DNA of 64,000 nt from Streptomyces sp. NBC_01431 (GCF_036231355.1 NZ_CP109496.1:4588001-4652000); one strand, 5' to 3'; positions 40,141 through 49,644 are shown, numbered from the stretch's first letter. Numbers and translations are program-made. Notes: generated by a model from the letters alone, not told the origin.

Positions 40141-41748
40141 TCACCCCGTGCTGACCGCCGTGAGGATCTCCGGCAGCCGGGACGCCGCGCGGGGCGCCGC
40201 CACCTTCAGCCCCGCCCAGCCGATGAGCACCCCGTACACCGCCCCCAGCGGCAGCAGCAGCCACAGCGCACCGTGGGTTCCGGACACATGCAGCCAGATC
40301 GCCAGCGCGATCACCGGCGCGCACAGCACCGCGCTCACCACCATCCCGCCCAGGATCGACAGGAACGCGATGCCGCCCTGTCCCGGCGCCACGTTCTTGC
40401 GGCTGTCCTGCGGAATCGAGTACGCCAGCGTCGCCGACGCCACCGAGCCGGTCGCCATCATCGCGCCGAGCAGCGCGAGCGCGAGCCCCATGACCTCGGG
40501 CAGCTTCGGCCAGTCGCCGAGCATGGCGGCCGTCACCCCGGTCACGAGCAGCGTGTACGGAAGCGTCACAAGGAGCAATGCCAACGCCCGTGCGCGCAGC
40601 TCCAGATAGGCGTCCCGGGTCGAGGAGATGGTCAGGAGCACCATCCAGAACGCCGAGGTGTCCTGTCCGAACTGGTTGTACATCTGCATGCCGAGCATGC
40701 CGGTCGCGAAGCACGCGAAATAGACGGTGCCGGCGCCCTGGAGGGCGTTGAAGACCGGCACGATCAGACCGATGGCGAGCGAAGTGATCCACGCCGCCTT
40801 GGTCTTGGGGTCCCGCCAGGCGTAGCGCAGCGTACGCAGCATGACGGTGCCGGTGCGGCCCTCGGGGAGCAGCGCGGCGAGCCCCTTGCCGGAGGACTCC
40901 TTGCGGGAGGCGTCGGACGCGGCGAGCGTGGAGCCGTCCGGCGTGGTCATCAGCTTCACCAGCGATCCCTGCCAGGCGTACAGGAGCAGCCCCAACGCGG
41001 CCAGGGTGAGCAGGAGTTGGGCCGCCGCGCGGCCGTACGCGCCCGCGCCCACCGAGTCGACCGCGCCGATCGCGGCACCCGGCGGCAGCCAGCGCACCAC
41101 CTTCGCGACCGGGTCGAGCGCCGAGAGCCCGCCGGCGTCGCCGAGCCGCCGGGCGCCGAAGTTCACGAACTGGAAGCCGATCGCGATCACCAGGCCGCTC
41201 AGCACCGCGAGGTCGCGGCCCTTGCGCGAGGTGAGCAGCCGGGTGTTGGCGGCCGCGACGGCACGGGCGAGCGCCAGGCACACGAGCAGCGCGAGCGGCA
41301 CGGCGAGGACCGCGGTCAGGGCGGCGCCGATCCCGTGTGCGACGGCGATCGCCGAACCCAGCACCAGGCAGAGCGTGAACAGCGGCCCGATCCCCACCAG
41401 GGAGGCCACCAGCAGCGCGCCGACCAGGGGGCGCGGGCGCAGCGGCAGCATGACGAGCCGGGTCGGGTCGAGGGTCTCGTCGCCGCTCGGGAAGAACAGC
41501 GGCATGACCGCCCAGCCGACCGCCATCAGCGCCACGATCAGTACGGTCAGCGTGCTCGCGTGGGGGGTGCCGCGCAGCAGGATCAGGCCCAGCAGTTGCA
41601 GCGCCGCGAACAGCAGGGCCAGGACCGCGGAGGTGATGTAGGCGGCCCGCCGGCCGCTGGACTGGCGCAGTCCGTTCTTGAGCAGCGACAGCTTGAGGCG
41701 GACGAAGACGGGCATCAGCGCGGAGGCGCTCTGGGACTGCGCGGTCAT
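40141..41748 (-). CDS. ABC-type exporter permease
   Basis: A 535-residue membrane protein with about 12 hydrophobic segments in two halves joined by a polar linker (about 275-300, SDASRKESSGKG). It has no ATPase motifs. It starts by ATGA overlap with the ATPase gene, so the two make one transporter. The arrangement resembles ABC-2-type exporters of lipids, drugs or antibiotics; the cargo cannot be inferred. Confidence 0.88.
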   Translation of the reverse strand: MTAQSQSASALMPVFVRLKLSLLKNGLRQSSGRRAAYITSAVLALLFAALQLLGLILLRGTPHASTLTVLIVALMAVGWAVMPLFFPSGDETLDPTRLVMLPLRPRPLVGALLVASLVGIGPLFTLCLVLGSAIAVAHGIGAALTAVLAVPLALLVCLALARAVAAANTRLLTSRKGRDLAVLSGLVIAIGFQFVNFGARRLGDAGGLSALDPVAKVVRWLPPGAAIGAVDSVGAGAYGRAAAQLLLTLAALGLLLYAWQGSLVKLMTTPDGSTLAASDASRKESSGKGLAALLPEGRTGTVMLRTLRYAWRDPKTKAAWITSLAIGLIVPVFNALQGAGTVYFACFATGMLGMQMYNQFGQDTSAFWMVLLTISSTRDAYLELRARALALLLVTLPYTLLVTGVTAAMLGDWPKLPEVMGLALALLGAMMATGSVASATLAYSIPQDSRKNVAPGQGGIAFLSILGGMVVSAVLCAPVIALAIWLHVSGTHGALWLLLPLGAVYGVLIGWAGLKVAAPRAASRLPEILTAVSTG

Positions 41749-42569
41749 CGGGCGCCGCCGCCGAGCCAGTCGAGCGAGTCCCCGGCCTTGCGGCCGCCCG
41801 CGCCGACGAGTTCGAGGAAGGCGTGCTGGAGCGAGTCGGCGCCGCCGCGCACCTCGGCCAGGGTGCCCTGCGCGCGGATGCGGCCCGCGGCCATCACCGC
41901 GACCCAGTCGCACAGCGACTCGACGAGCTCCATGACGTGGCTGGAGAACACGACGGTCGCGCCGGAGCCGGTGTAGCGCTCCAGAACGCCGCGGATGGTC
42001 TGCGCGGACACCGGGTCGACACCCTCGAACGGCTCGTCCAGAAAGAGGACTTCGGGGTTGTGCAGCAGCGCGGCGGCCAGGCCGATCTTCTTGCGCATGC
42101 CGGTCGAGTAGTCCACCACCAGCTTGTGCTGGGCGCCCGCGAGATCGAGTACGTCCAGGAGCTGGGCGGCCCGTTTGTCGACCTCGGCGCCGGGCAGCCC
42201 GCGCAACCGGCCGGAGTAGCCGAGGAGTTCACGGCCCGAGAGCCGCTCGAAGAGGCGCAGCCCCTCCGGCAGCACGCCGATGCGGGACTTCACGGCGACC
42301 GGATCGCGCCACACGTCGTGGCCGGCCACCTCCACCGTGCCCTGATCGGGCCTGAGCAGCCCCGTCACCATGGACAGCGTGGTGGTCTTGCCCGCGCCGT
42401 TCGGGCCGACGAGCCCGATGAACTTGCCCGCGGGCAGCTCCAGATCGATCCCCGCGACCGCGATCTGCTCGCCGAAGCGCTTCCACAGCCCCTGTACGCG
42501 GACGGCGGCCGGCGCCGTACGCGCTCCGCCCGCCGTGTCCGCTGTTCCTTCGAATGCCTGGTCCGGCAT
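41745..42569 (-). CDS. ABC transporter ATP-binding protein
   Basis: A 274-residue nucleotide-binding subunit. Walker A is GPNGAGKTT near residue 54, the Q-loop region GVLPEGLRLFERLSG, the signature YSTGMRKKIGLA, Walker B VLFLDEPFEGVDP and the switch His in FSSHVMELV. It matches the DRI/ABC-2 exporter subfamily (CcmA/NatA-like). ATG 42569 is chosen with GAAAGG upstream; an in-frame GTG further upstream would add residues of no domain value. It powers the permease encoded by the overlapping downstream gene. Confidence 0.94.
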   Translation of the reverse strand: MPDQAFEGTADTAGGARTAPAAVRVQGLWKRFGEQIAVAGIDLELPAGKFIGLVGPNGAGKTTTLSMVTGLLRPDQGTVEVAGHDVWRDPVAVKSRIGVLPEGLRLFERLSGRELLGYSGRLRGLPGAEVDKRAAQLLDVLDLAGAQHKLVVDYSTGMRKKIGLAAALLHNPEVLFLDEPFEGVDPVSAQTIRGVLERYTGSGATVVFSSHVMELVESLCDWVAVMAAGRIRAQGTLAEVRGGADSLQHAFLELVGAGGRKAGDSLDWLGGGAR

Positions 42570-42636
42570 GGTGGTGCCTTTCGTCCCCGTGACGGTGCTG
42601 ACCAAGCCACCATAGGAGTGAAAGGCGGCATGCGCG

Positions 42637-43350
42637 CTAGGGGCGTCGGGTCCTTGCCGCCGCCGCCTCGCGGCCACAGGCGTAGGCGAGGGGACTGATC
42701 AGTTCCTCGGCGTCCGGCAGCCAGCGGTTCGCGGGGGTGGGGCGGCGCGCCCACTGCACCGCCCCGTGCCCGCCGACCCGGGTCGGCGGCGCCGCCACGT
42801 AGTCGCCCTCGCCCCGGGTGACCAGGTCGATCGCGGCGGGCGTCCACCCCAACTTGCGTACCAGGTCCGGGACTTTGGCGCCCGCGCCGGGCAGTACGAA
42901 GAACAGCATGCGGCGGTCGGGGGTGCAGGTGACCGGGCCGAGCGTTAGCTCCATGCGCTCCATGCGGGCGAGCGCGAGGAACCCGGCCGACTCCGGTACG
43001 TCGATGGCGTCGAAGGTGCGCCCGGTGGGAAGCAGGATCGAGGCCCGGAGCTGCTTGGACCACAGGCGGCGCGCGGCGACTCCGCTGCCGGTCGCCTGGG
43101 TCGCCCAGTCCGGCCGGGCCGGGTGCGCACCCGGTTTCGGGCACGCGGTGTCACCGCACGAGCAGCGCTCGACGCCCTCGTCCGCCTCCAGCGAGGTGCC
43201 GGGGAACACGTCCCAGTGCCGCTCCTCCGCGTACCGTACGGCGCTGTCCAGGAGCTGTTCTCCGCGCTGCTGGGGGATCTGTGCGGATGCCGTACCCGTG
43301 CCGGTGCCTGTGATGGTTTCTTCCACGACGGACTCAACTCCCGCCACCAC
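42637..43350 (-). CDS. Prim-pol-like (bifunctional primase/polymerase N-terminal type) protein
   Basis: A 237-residue protein of a Streptomyces family assigned, as I recall, to the primase/polymerase N-terminal domain. It shows AVRYAEERHWDVFPGTSLE, the Cys cluster CSCGDTACPKPGAHP, ILLPTGRTFDAIDVPE (which may hold the DxD-type acidic residues) and VAAPPTRVGGHGAVQWAR. Helicase parts are absent, so it is not a plasmid replicase. The start may be GTG 43350 or GTG 43326. It is divergent from the NsdA-like gene; I recall a prim-pol/nsdA neighbourhood in S. coelicolor too. Confidence 0.82.
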   Translation of the reverse strand: MVAGVESVVEETITGTGTGTASAQIPQQRGEQLLDSAVRYAEERHWDVFPGTSLEADEGVERCSCGDTACPKPGAHPARPDWATQATGSGVAARRLWSKQLRASILLPTGRTFDAIDVPESAGFLALARMERMELTLGPVTCTPDRRMLFFVLPGAGAKVPDLVRKLGWTPAAIDLVTRGEGDYVAAPPTRVGGHGAVQWARRPTPANRWLPDAEELISPLAYACGREAAAARTRRP

Positions 43351-43585
43351 CGAGGGTTACGGGCGTGCGAAGCGCGGGATCAGCGGTATCGGTCCTGCAT
43401 ATGGGGCGCATGGGTGCATGGGCGGGGGCGCGCGTGCGGCTGGGTGGCGGCGGCAGGGTAGCCATATGCCGGGGAAGCTCACAGGAATGCTGGCAATGAC
43501 GCCATTTTCCGGATTCTCCTCGTTTCTCTGCATATTCGCAGGGCAGTGATCTCTCACTGATCAACTGCCGTCTCAGGGGGTTCTC

Positions 43586-44968
43586 ATGGCAGCCAGGCCT
43601 CTAGTCGCCCGCCAGCCCAATGAACGGCTGCAGGCGCTCATCCAGGAAGCCGGATGTTCCAACGCGGGGCTTGCCCGGCGGGTGAACATGGTCGGCGCGG
43701 AGCGGGGCCTCGACCTCCGCTACGACAAGACGTCCGTGGCGAGGTGGCTGCGCGGACAGCAGCCGAGGGGGCGGGCCCCGGGCATCATCGCCGAAGCACT
43801 GGGCCGCAAGCTGGGCCGCACCGTCACGATCGACGAGATCGGCATGGCCAACGGCAAGAACCTCGCGACGGGCGTGGGCCTGCAGTTCTCGCCCACCGTC
43901 CTCGGCGCGATCGAGCAGGTCTGCGAGCTGTGGCGCAGCGACGTGGGGCGCCGGGACTTCCTGTCCGGCTCGACGGTGGCGTCCTCGGCCCTGGTCGAGC
44001 CGAGCCGGGACTGGTTGATCACCGGGGCCGACACCCAGGTGGCGCGCAGCGCCGGGCAGCGGGTGGGCACGGCCGACGTCGAGGCCGTACGCGCGATGAC
44101 CGACGCCCTCGTACAGCTGGACCACAGGTTCGGGGCGGGGCACGTGCGGCCGGTCGTCGTCCACTACCTCAACAGTGTGGTGTCCGGGCTGCTCGCCGGG
44201 TCCTACCGGGAGTCCGTGGGGCGGCAGTTGTTCGCGGCGGTGGCCCGGCTCACCGAACTGGCGGGATACATGGCCGTCGACACCGGCCAGCCCGGCCTGG
44301 CCCAGCGCTACTACATTCAGGCGCTGCGCCTGGCCCAGGCCGCCGACGACCGGGGATACGGGGGATACGTCCTGGCCGCGTCGATGAGCCACCTCGCCGC
44401 CCAGCTCGGCAACCCGCGCGAGATCGCCCAACTGGCGCGGGCCGCACAGGAAGGCGCGCGCGGCCGGGTCACCCCGCGGGCCGAGGCGATGTTCTACGCG
44501 GCCGAGGCGCGCGGGCACGCGCTGCTCGGCGACGCGCGGACCTGCCAGGCGGTGGCGGCCCGTGCGATCGCCGCGCTGGACGCGGCGCCGGACGGATCCG
44601 GCGACGACCCGGCGTGGATCGCACACTTCGACCACGCCTACCTCGCGGACGAACTCGCCCACTGCCACCGGGACTTGGGCCAGGCGGAGGCCGCCGCGCG
44701 GCGGGCCGAGGAGTCCCTGGCCGGGCACCCCGAGTCGCGGGCCCGGCGGCGCGCCATCGGCCTCGTCCTGCTCGCCACCGCGCAGGTCCAGCAGCGCGAG
44801 GTGGAGGAGGCGTGCGCGACGGGCACCCGGGCGGTGGAGCTCCTGTCCACCCTGCGCTCCAACCGGGGCGTGGACTATCTCGAAGACCTCCAGGAGCGCC
44901 TGGAGCCGTACGAGAACGAGCCCGCGGTGCGGGAGTTCGGCGAGCGCGTGGAGGCCCAGGCGGCCTGA
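43586..44968 (+). CDS. NsdA-like TPR regulator with N-terminal HTH-like region
   Basis: A 460-residue cytoplasmic protein closely resembling Streptomyces NsdA, a negative regulator of sporulation and antibiotic production. The N-terminus (NERLQALIQEAGCSNAGLAR, RYDKTSVARWLRGQQPRGRA) is an XRE/HTH-like DNA-binding segment. The rest is helical TPR-like repeats (LTELAGYMAVDTGQPGLAQR, YGGYVLAASMSHLAAQLGN, AYLADELAHCHRDLGQAEAA). Whether this copy is the orthologue or one of the paralogs cannot be decided by eye, so no symbol is given. Confidence 0.88.
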   Translation: MAARPLVARQPNERLQALIQEAGCSNAGLARRVNMVGAERGLDLRYDKTSVARWLRGQQPRGRAPGIIAEALGRKLGRTVTIDEIGMANGKNLATGVGLQFSPTVLGAIEQVCELWRSDVGRRDFLSGSTVASSALVEPSRDWLITGADTQVARSAGQRVGTADVEAVRAMTDALVQLDHRFGAGHVRPVVVHYLNSVVSGLLAGSYRESVGRQLFAAVARLTELAGYMAVDTGQPGLAQRYYIQALRLAQAADDRGYGGYVLAASMSHLAAQLGNPREIAQLARAAQEGARGRVTPRAEAMFYAAEARGHALLGDARTCQAVAARAIAALDAAPDGSGDDPAWIAHFDHAYLADELAHCHRDLGQAEAAARRAEESLAGHPESRARRRAIGLVLLATAQVQQREVEEACATGTRAVELLSTLRSNRGVDYLEDLQERLEPYENEPAVREFGERVEAQAA

Positions 44969-45077
44969 GTGCCTGGTGGAGAGGGCGGCGAGGGAGGGCT
45001 TGGCAAGGGCGTGGGGGGACCCGGTAGCGTGAACCGACGATCGAGAAGGTCCACGAGGTCCACGTACAGGAGTTCCG

Positions 45078-46700
45078 GTGACGCAGAGCCGACAGGGTGA
45101 CGAGCCGCAGCATCCGGCTGTCCGGCCCGCGCACGAGGGCGTCGTGCTGCCCGCCGACACGAGCGGTCCCCGCGCCGGGGAGGCGCTGCCCGCGCCTGGC
45201 GGAGCCCAGCCGTGGGACCGCCCGTGGGGCCCGCAGTCCTCCCAGGCTCCCCAGCCGCCTTCTCACGCCCCGCAGCCGCAGGGACCGCAGACGTTCGGGC
45301 AACCCCTCCCGCCCGAGAACTCCGGCCGGGACGCGGAGGCGACCCAGTACATAGCGCCGATGCCGGGCGGACCGGGCAATTCAGGCAGCGAGGCCACGCA
45401 GTATCTGGCCCCCGTGCCCGCGGGTACGGGTAGCGAGGCCACCCAGTACATAGCTCCCCTGCCCGCCGGGCAGGGCGTCGAGGCCACCCAGTATCTGGCC
45501 CCCGTGCCCGCGGGTGCGGGCAGCGAGGCCACGCAGTACATAGCGCCGATGTCGAGCGGACCGGGCAATTCGGGCAGTGAGGCCACCCAGTACATCGCTC
45601 CCGTGCCGGCTGGTGGCGGGGACGCCGAGGCCACCCAGTTCATAGCCCCGGTGGGCGGGCCCGGGGCGTTGCCGCCGGAGAGCGCCGGGCAGGCGGCCGC
45701 CTTCCCCGCCGCACCGGCTCCCGGCGGCGCCGACCCGACCCAGGTCCTGCCGCCGGTGCCCCCGGCGCCGCAGGACGCCCCGTACGGGATACGGCCGGGC
45801 GCGCCGGGCGACCGGCAGCCCCCCGCCGAGTTCGACAGCCTCTTTCGGGCCGACGATCCGCAGCAACAGGGCGCCGGTACCCAGCAGTTGCCCCGCTTCC
45901 AGCCGTCCGTACCGCTGAACCGGCCGCAGCAGCAGGCCCCTTACCAGTCGCCGCAGGCCCCGGCACAGCAGTTCCCGGCGCCGCCGCACTCCGCGGCCGC
46001 GCCCCCGTTCCAGGAGGGCCCCGGGCAGCAGTCCGGGTACGAGCCCGAGGCGCCCCGGCGCAAGTCGCGGGCTGGTCTGATCGCCGCCGTCGTGGTCGGC
46101 TGCGCGGTGATCGGGCTCGGCGCGGGTGCGCTGCTCAGCGGCGGCGACAGCGGCTCCAAGACGAGCGACCAGCAGCCCGCGGGCGTGAGTTCACCAGCCA
46201 CGGGTGACGGCGGCGGAGCCAAGGACGCGGGCGCCGACCCCGCCAAGGCGCAGGCCGAGGCGCTCGACAAGGTGCTCGCCGACAGCGGCAGCAGCCGGGA
46301 CGCGGTGATCGGCGCGGTCGCCGAGATCCGGGCGTGCGGCAAGCTCGACCAGGCGGCCGCGGCCCTGCGCGGCGCCGCCAAGCAGCGCGGCGACCTGGTG
46401 ACCCGGCTCGGCGGTCTCTCCCTCGACAAGCTGCCGGCCCACGACAAGCTGTCCGGTGACCTCACCAGGGCCTGGCAGTCCTCGGCCGCCGCCGACAACC
46501 ACTACGCGGCCTGGGCCGACGCGGTGGCCGGTGACAAGGGCAAGAACTGCAAGGACGGCCACGCCAAGCGCAACAAGGACGCGGGCCAGGGCGACAAGGC
46601 GAGCGGGGACGCCACCAAGGCCAAGCAAGAGGCCTCGGGCCTGTGGAACGCCATCGCCACGAAGTACAGCCTGACCAAGCGCGGCGCCACCCAGCTCTGA
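45078..46700 (+). CDS. Single-pass membrane protein with repeated EATQYIAPxP motifs
   Basis: A 540-residue protein. A long, disordered, Pro/Gln-rich cytoplasmic part (1 to about 326) carries eight repeats of the type EATQYIAPVPAG from E87 to about residue 225 (variants EATQYL, EATQFI, DPTQVL) plus a TQQL near 275. Basic residues (RRKSR) precede one TM helix (about 331-352). A helical extracytoplasmic domain of about 185 residues with two cysteines follows (EIRACGKLDQ, KGKNCKDG). Each repeat offers Thr followed at +3 by Ile or Leu, the preferred FHA-binding pattern once phosphorylated. The fold of the outer domain is not recognised. Confidence 0.85.
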   Translation: MTQSRQGDEPQHPAVRPAHEGVVLPADTSGPRAGEALPAPGGAQPWDRPWGPQSSQAPQPPSHAPQPQGPQTFGQPLPPENSGRDAEATQYIAPMPGGPGNSGSEATQYLAPVPAGTGSEATQYIAPLPAGQGVEATQYLAPVPAGAGSEATQYIAPMSSGPGNSGSEATQYIAPVPAGGGDAEATQFIAPVGGPGALPPESAGQAAAFPAAPAPGGADPTQVLPPVPPAPQDAPYGIRPGAPGDRQPPAEFDSLFRADDPQQQGAGTQQLPRFQPSVPLNRPQQQAPYQSPQAPAQQFPAPPHSAAAPPFQEGPGQQSGYEPEAPRRKSRAGLIAAVVVGCAVIGLGAGALLSGGDSGSKTSDQQPAGVSSPATGDGGGAKDAGADPAKAQAEALDKVLADSGSSRDAVIGAVAEIRACGKLDQAAAALRGAAKQRGDLVTRLGGLSLDKLPAHDKLSGDLTRAWQSSAAADNHYAAWADAVAGDKGKNCKDGHAKRNKDAGQGDKASGDATKAKQEASGLWNAIATKYSLTKRGATQL

Positions 46701-46710
46701 GTGGCGACAC

Positions 46711-48072
46711 CTAGCCGTTGGCGGCCGAGTCCTCCAGCGTCGAGCTCACATCGGTGAAGCCCTTGCGCAGCGAGACGAGCCGGCCGTCGCGTACGACCTG
46801 GAAGGTCACCTGGCGGTTGACGATGCGCGGGAAGTCCGGCGCGGCCAGCATGTCCTCGAAGCGCCAGCAGAGGTCGGGGGTGAGGCCGCCGGTGTTCACG
46901 ACGGCGCCCGTGTTGAGCGCGCGGACGAGATCGGGCGGGCGCACGCTGTCCTGACCGAGGGACTCGACGACCTTCTTCAGGACCGTGTAGGCGATCCAGG
47001 TGGTCTGCACGCCCGCGTCCGCCGCGTCGATCGAGTCGTCCCCGAAGGCCTCTTCGCTGATGACCTTCTTCATCGGGTCCCAGCGCGGATCGTCGGCCTC
47101 CGGATACCAGCCGGTGACGTACGCGCCCTCGAAGGGGCCGTCCTTGCCGCCGGTGCGGTCGATGAGCGACTGGCCGACCGAGCCTATGACGGACGCCACC
47201 CGCACCATCTGGTCGTCGCTCTGCACCCGGCGGAAGGAGTCGAAGAACGTTTCCGTGCGGTCGCCGAGCACGGCCGTCACACAGCCCTTCTTCGCCTTCT
47301 CGGCGGCCGCCTTCCGGCCGATCCGGCTCACGAGCGCGGGATCCGCCCCGGCCTGCGCGAGCGCCCGCTCGGCCTGCGCGGTGTAGTCGCCGGCGTCGTC
47401 GGCCGTGCGGATGTCGGCGGCGGGCCTGCGGTGGGCGGCGTCGAGACCGGCGTCGAGCAGGTCCGGCAGGATGTCGCCGGAGATGGTGTCGGGGCGCACC
47501 AGTGCAACCTGTTCGCAGTCGGGCGCCAGTTGCCGGCCGCTGCCCGCGATCAGCGCCGCCTGGCCGCCGTTGACGGGATAGGAGAGCGCGCTGGTGAACT
47601 CCTGGTCGGAGATGCCGTAGCCGCCGAGATAGGGGATGCCGGCCGCTTCGAGCGGGGCCATGAAGGCGCTGCCGTACTGGCTGTACGAGCCGACGACGGC
47701 GACCGCCTGCTCCTTCACGGCGCGGCGTGCGCAGTCCGAGGCGCCGGTCGCGGTGTTGTGCTCGTTGCAGGTGATGACGTTCAGTTCGTGGCCGCCGATG
47801 CCTCCGTTGGCATTGGCCCAGCGGGCGAACGCCTTCGCCATGGCGGGCATGCCGGGGGCGTTGGTGGCCGAAGTGCCGTCGGGGGCCCAGGTCATGACGG
47901 TGATGGGCTCCCTGGAGCCCCCCGCGACTCCAGGGAGCACCCCGCAGCCGGTCAGGAGCCCGGCGCCCACCGCCGAACATGTGGCGAACACGGTGGCCGT
48001 CGTGCCGAGCGAGCGGTGGGTCCGGGCCGAGCGCCGAGTGAGCCGAGGACGCCGCCATCCGTAACCGGTCAT
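46711..48072 (-). CDS. Lipoprotein, periplasmic-binding-protein-like (ligand-binding, LivJ type)
   Basis: A 453-residue lipoprotein. The lipobox is LLTGC near residue 42-43. The mature part has the type-I periplasmic binding fold used for branched-chain amino acids (EPITVMTWAPDGTSATNAPG, FARWANANGGIGGHELNVI, VAVVGSYSQYGSAFMAPLEAAGIP). ATG 48072 places the lipobox at a normal distance. No permease or ATPase partner is nearby, so it may be a stand-alone sensor or a subunit of a distant transporter. It ends 10 bases from the convergent repeat-protein stop. Confidence 0.88.
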   Translation of the reverse strand: MTGYGWRRPRLTRRSARTHRSLGTTATVFATCSAVGAGLLTGCGVLPGVAGGSREPITVMTWAPDGTSATNAPGMPAMAKAFARWANANGGIGGHELNVITCNEHNTATGASDCARRAVKEQAVAVVGSYSQYGSAFMAPLEAAGIPYLGGYGISDQEFTSALSYPVNGGQAALIAGSGRQLAPDCEQVALVRPDTISGDILPDLLDAGLDAAHRRPAADIRTADDAGDYTAQAERALAQAGADPALVSRIGRKAAAEKAKKGCVTAVLGDRTETFFDSFRRVQSDDQMVRVASVIGSVGQSLIDRTGGKDGPFEGAYVTGWYPEADDPRWDPMKKVISEEAFGDDSIDAADAGVQTTWIAYTVLKKVVESLGQDSVRPPDLVRALNTGAVVNTGGLTPDLCWRFEDMLAAPDFPRIVNRQVTFQVVRDGRLVSLRKGFTDVSSTLEDSAANG

Positions 48073-48194
48073 GTGCCCACACACTTCCGCCCCAGGGGTA
48101 ACGGGGAAGTGTGCGACGGTCACCGCAGGGTGACGTACAGATGAATTGCGGGGCCCGGTCGGGCGGCGAACAGGGGGAACGTACGATCGAAAAC

Positions 48195-48692
48195 GTGCAG
48201 CAAGGTTCAGCAGGCTCTTCCCGTCGCGGCCGTCGCTCCTCCACCATGGGCGGCATGCCGTTGAATGACATGCCGTGGTGGCGCTGGCGTACGAACGTAC
48301 GGTCCGCGCTGCACATGCTCTCCGACCCCGTCTTCCACGAGGAGACCTGGCTGGCCGGGCGCGAGGGGTTCGGGGACGTCACCGACGCCGTGTACCGGCT
48401 GGTCGAGGACACCTGGCTGGACAGCTGGTCCGCCGAGAAGTACGTCGGCACCATCTTCCGCGATTCGGGCGAGGCCGCACTCGTCGACCTCGCGGTGCTG
48501 CGGGTGCTGCGCATCATGCACCAGGTCGGCGCCGACGCCCCGGTCTCCGCCTACCTCGCCCACCCCGCCTGGCCCGAGGCCGTGCAGGCGGCGCGCGAGG
48601 CGCACGTGCGGCTCGCGCAGAGCGACGGGGAGGACCCCGATGCGCCGCCGCGCTCCCTCGAAGTGCTGAGGATCCTGACCCGGTCGGCCTGA
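48195..48692 (+). CDS. Conserved hypothetical protein
   Basis: A 165-residue protein without signal or membrane segment. The N-terminus is Ser/Arg-rich (GSSRRGRRSSTMGGMPLNDM), followed by a compact helical part (WWRWRTNVRSALHMLSDPVF, YRLVEDTWLDSWSAEKYVGT, LVDLAVLRVLRIMHQVG). The well-conserved look of the Trp-rich section suggests a real family in Streptomyces, but I know no function. The start is uncertain (GTG 48195, ATG 48141 or ATG 48246). Confidence 0.85.
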   Translation: MQQGSAGSSRRGRRSSTMGGMPLNDMPWWRWRTNVRSALHMLSDPVFHEETWLAGREGFGDVTDAVYRLVEDTWLDSWSAEKYVGTIFRDSGEAALVDLAVLRVLRIMHQVGADAPVSAYLAHPAWPEAVQAAREAHVRLAQSDGEDPDAPPRSLEVLRILTRSA

Positions 48693-48748
48693 GGTCCGGA
48701 TTCTGGGCGGCCCCTTGCGGGGGTGTCCGGGTGTGGCATCCTGCCTGG

Positions 48749-49600
48749 ATGACTGACCAGTATGTCCTCACGCTCTCCTGTCCGGACAAACAGGGCATCG
48801 TGCATGCCGTATCGAGCTATCTGTTCATCACGGGCTGCAACATCCAGGACAGTCAGCAGTTCGGCGACCGCGACACTGGTCTCTTCTTCATGCGGGTCCA
48901 CTTCTCGGCCGAGGCCCCGATGCACGTCGACAAGCTGCGCGCCAGCTTCGCGGCCGTCGGCGACGCCTTCCAGATGGACTGGCAGATCCACCGTCCCGAG
49001 GAGCGGATGCGGATCGTCCTCATGGTGTCGAAGTTCGGGCACTGCCTGAACGACCTGCTGTTCCGCGCCCAGTCGGGCGCGCTGCCGGTGGAGATCGCGG
49101 CGGTCGTCTCCAACCACACCGACTTCGCCGAGCTCGTCGCCTCCTACGACGTGCCCTTCCACCACATTCCGGTCACCAAGGACACGAAGGCGGACGCCGA
49201 GGCGCGACTGCTCGCCCTGGTGCGCGAGGAGCGCGTCGAGCTCGTCGTGCTCGCGCGCTACATGCAGGTGATCTCCGACGACCTGTGCAAGCAGCTCAGC
49301 GGGCGGATCATCAACATCCACCACTCGTTCCTGCCGAGCTTCAAGGGCGCCAAGCCCTACCACCAGGCGCACGCCCGCGGTGTGAAGCTCATCGGTGCCA
49401 CCGCGCACTACGTGACGGCCGACCTCGACGAGGGGCCGATCATCGAGCAGGAGGTCGAGCGCGTCGGGCACGACGTCACCCCGGAGCAACTCGTCGCGAT
49501 CGGCCGGGACGTCGAGTGCCAGGCGCTGGCGCGGGCCGTCAAGTGGCATGCCGAGCACCGCATCCTGCTGAACGGGAGCCGGACGGTCGTGTTCGGATAG
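48749..49600 (+). CDS. purU: Formyltetrahydrofolate deformylase PurU
   Basis: A 283-residue enzyme that hydrolyses 10-formyl-THF to THF and formate, balancing one-carbon units. An N-terminal ACT domain (YVLTLSCPDKQGIVHAVSSY) is followed by a formyltransferase-type domain with IVLMVSKFGHCLNDLLFR, VVLARYMQVIS, INIHHSFLPSFKGAKPYHQA and GATAHYVTADLDEGPII; the catalytic Asn/His/Asp triad lies in INIHHS and DLDEGP. Length is standard. The gene stands alone. Confidence 0.97.
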   Translation: MTDQYVLTLSCPDKQGIVHAVSSYLFITGCNIQDSQQFGDRDTGLFFMRVHFSAEAPMHVDKLRASFAAVGDAFQMDWQIHRPEERMRIVLMVSKFGHCLNDLLFRAQSGALPVEIAAVVSNHTDFAELVASYDVPFHHIPVTKDTKADAEARLLALVREERVELVVLARYMQVISDDLCKQLSGRIINIHHSFLPSFKGAKPYHQAHARGVKLIGATAHYVTADLDEGPIIEQEVERVGHDVTPEQLVAIGRDVECQALARAVKWHAEHRILLNGSRTVVFG

Positions 49601-49620
49601 CTCCGCCGCTGACGGCCGTC

Positions 49621-49644
49621 GTCCCGGGGGCCGGTCCCCGGGAC
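49621..49644. terminator. Terminator between purU and the convergent anti-sigma-like gene
   Basis: GTCCCGGGG (49621-49629) pairs perfectly with CCCCGGGAC (49636-49644), loop GCCGGT. Confidence 0.75.

Noticed and set aside
41745..44968. Antibiotic biosynthetic cluster around the ABC exporter and NsdA-like gene
   Set aside because: No biosynthetic enzymes are present; the neighbours are housekeeping or general regulators.
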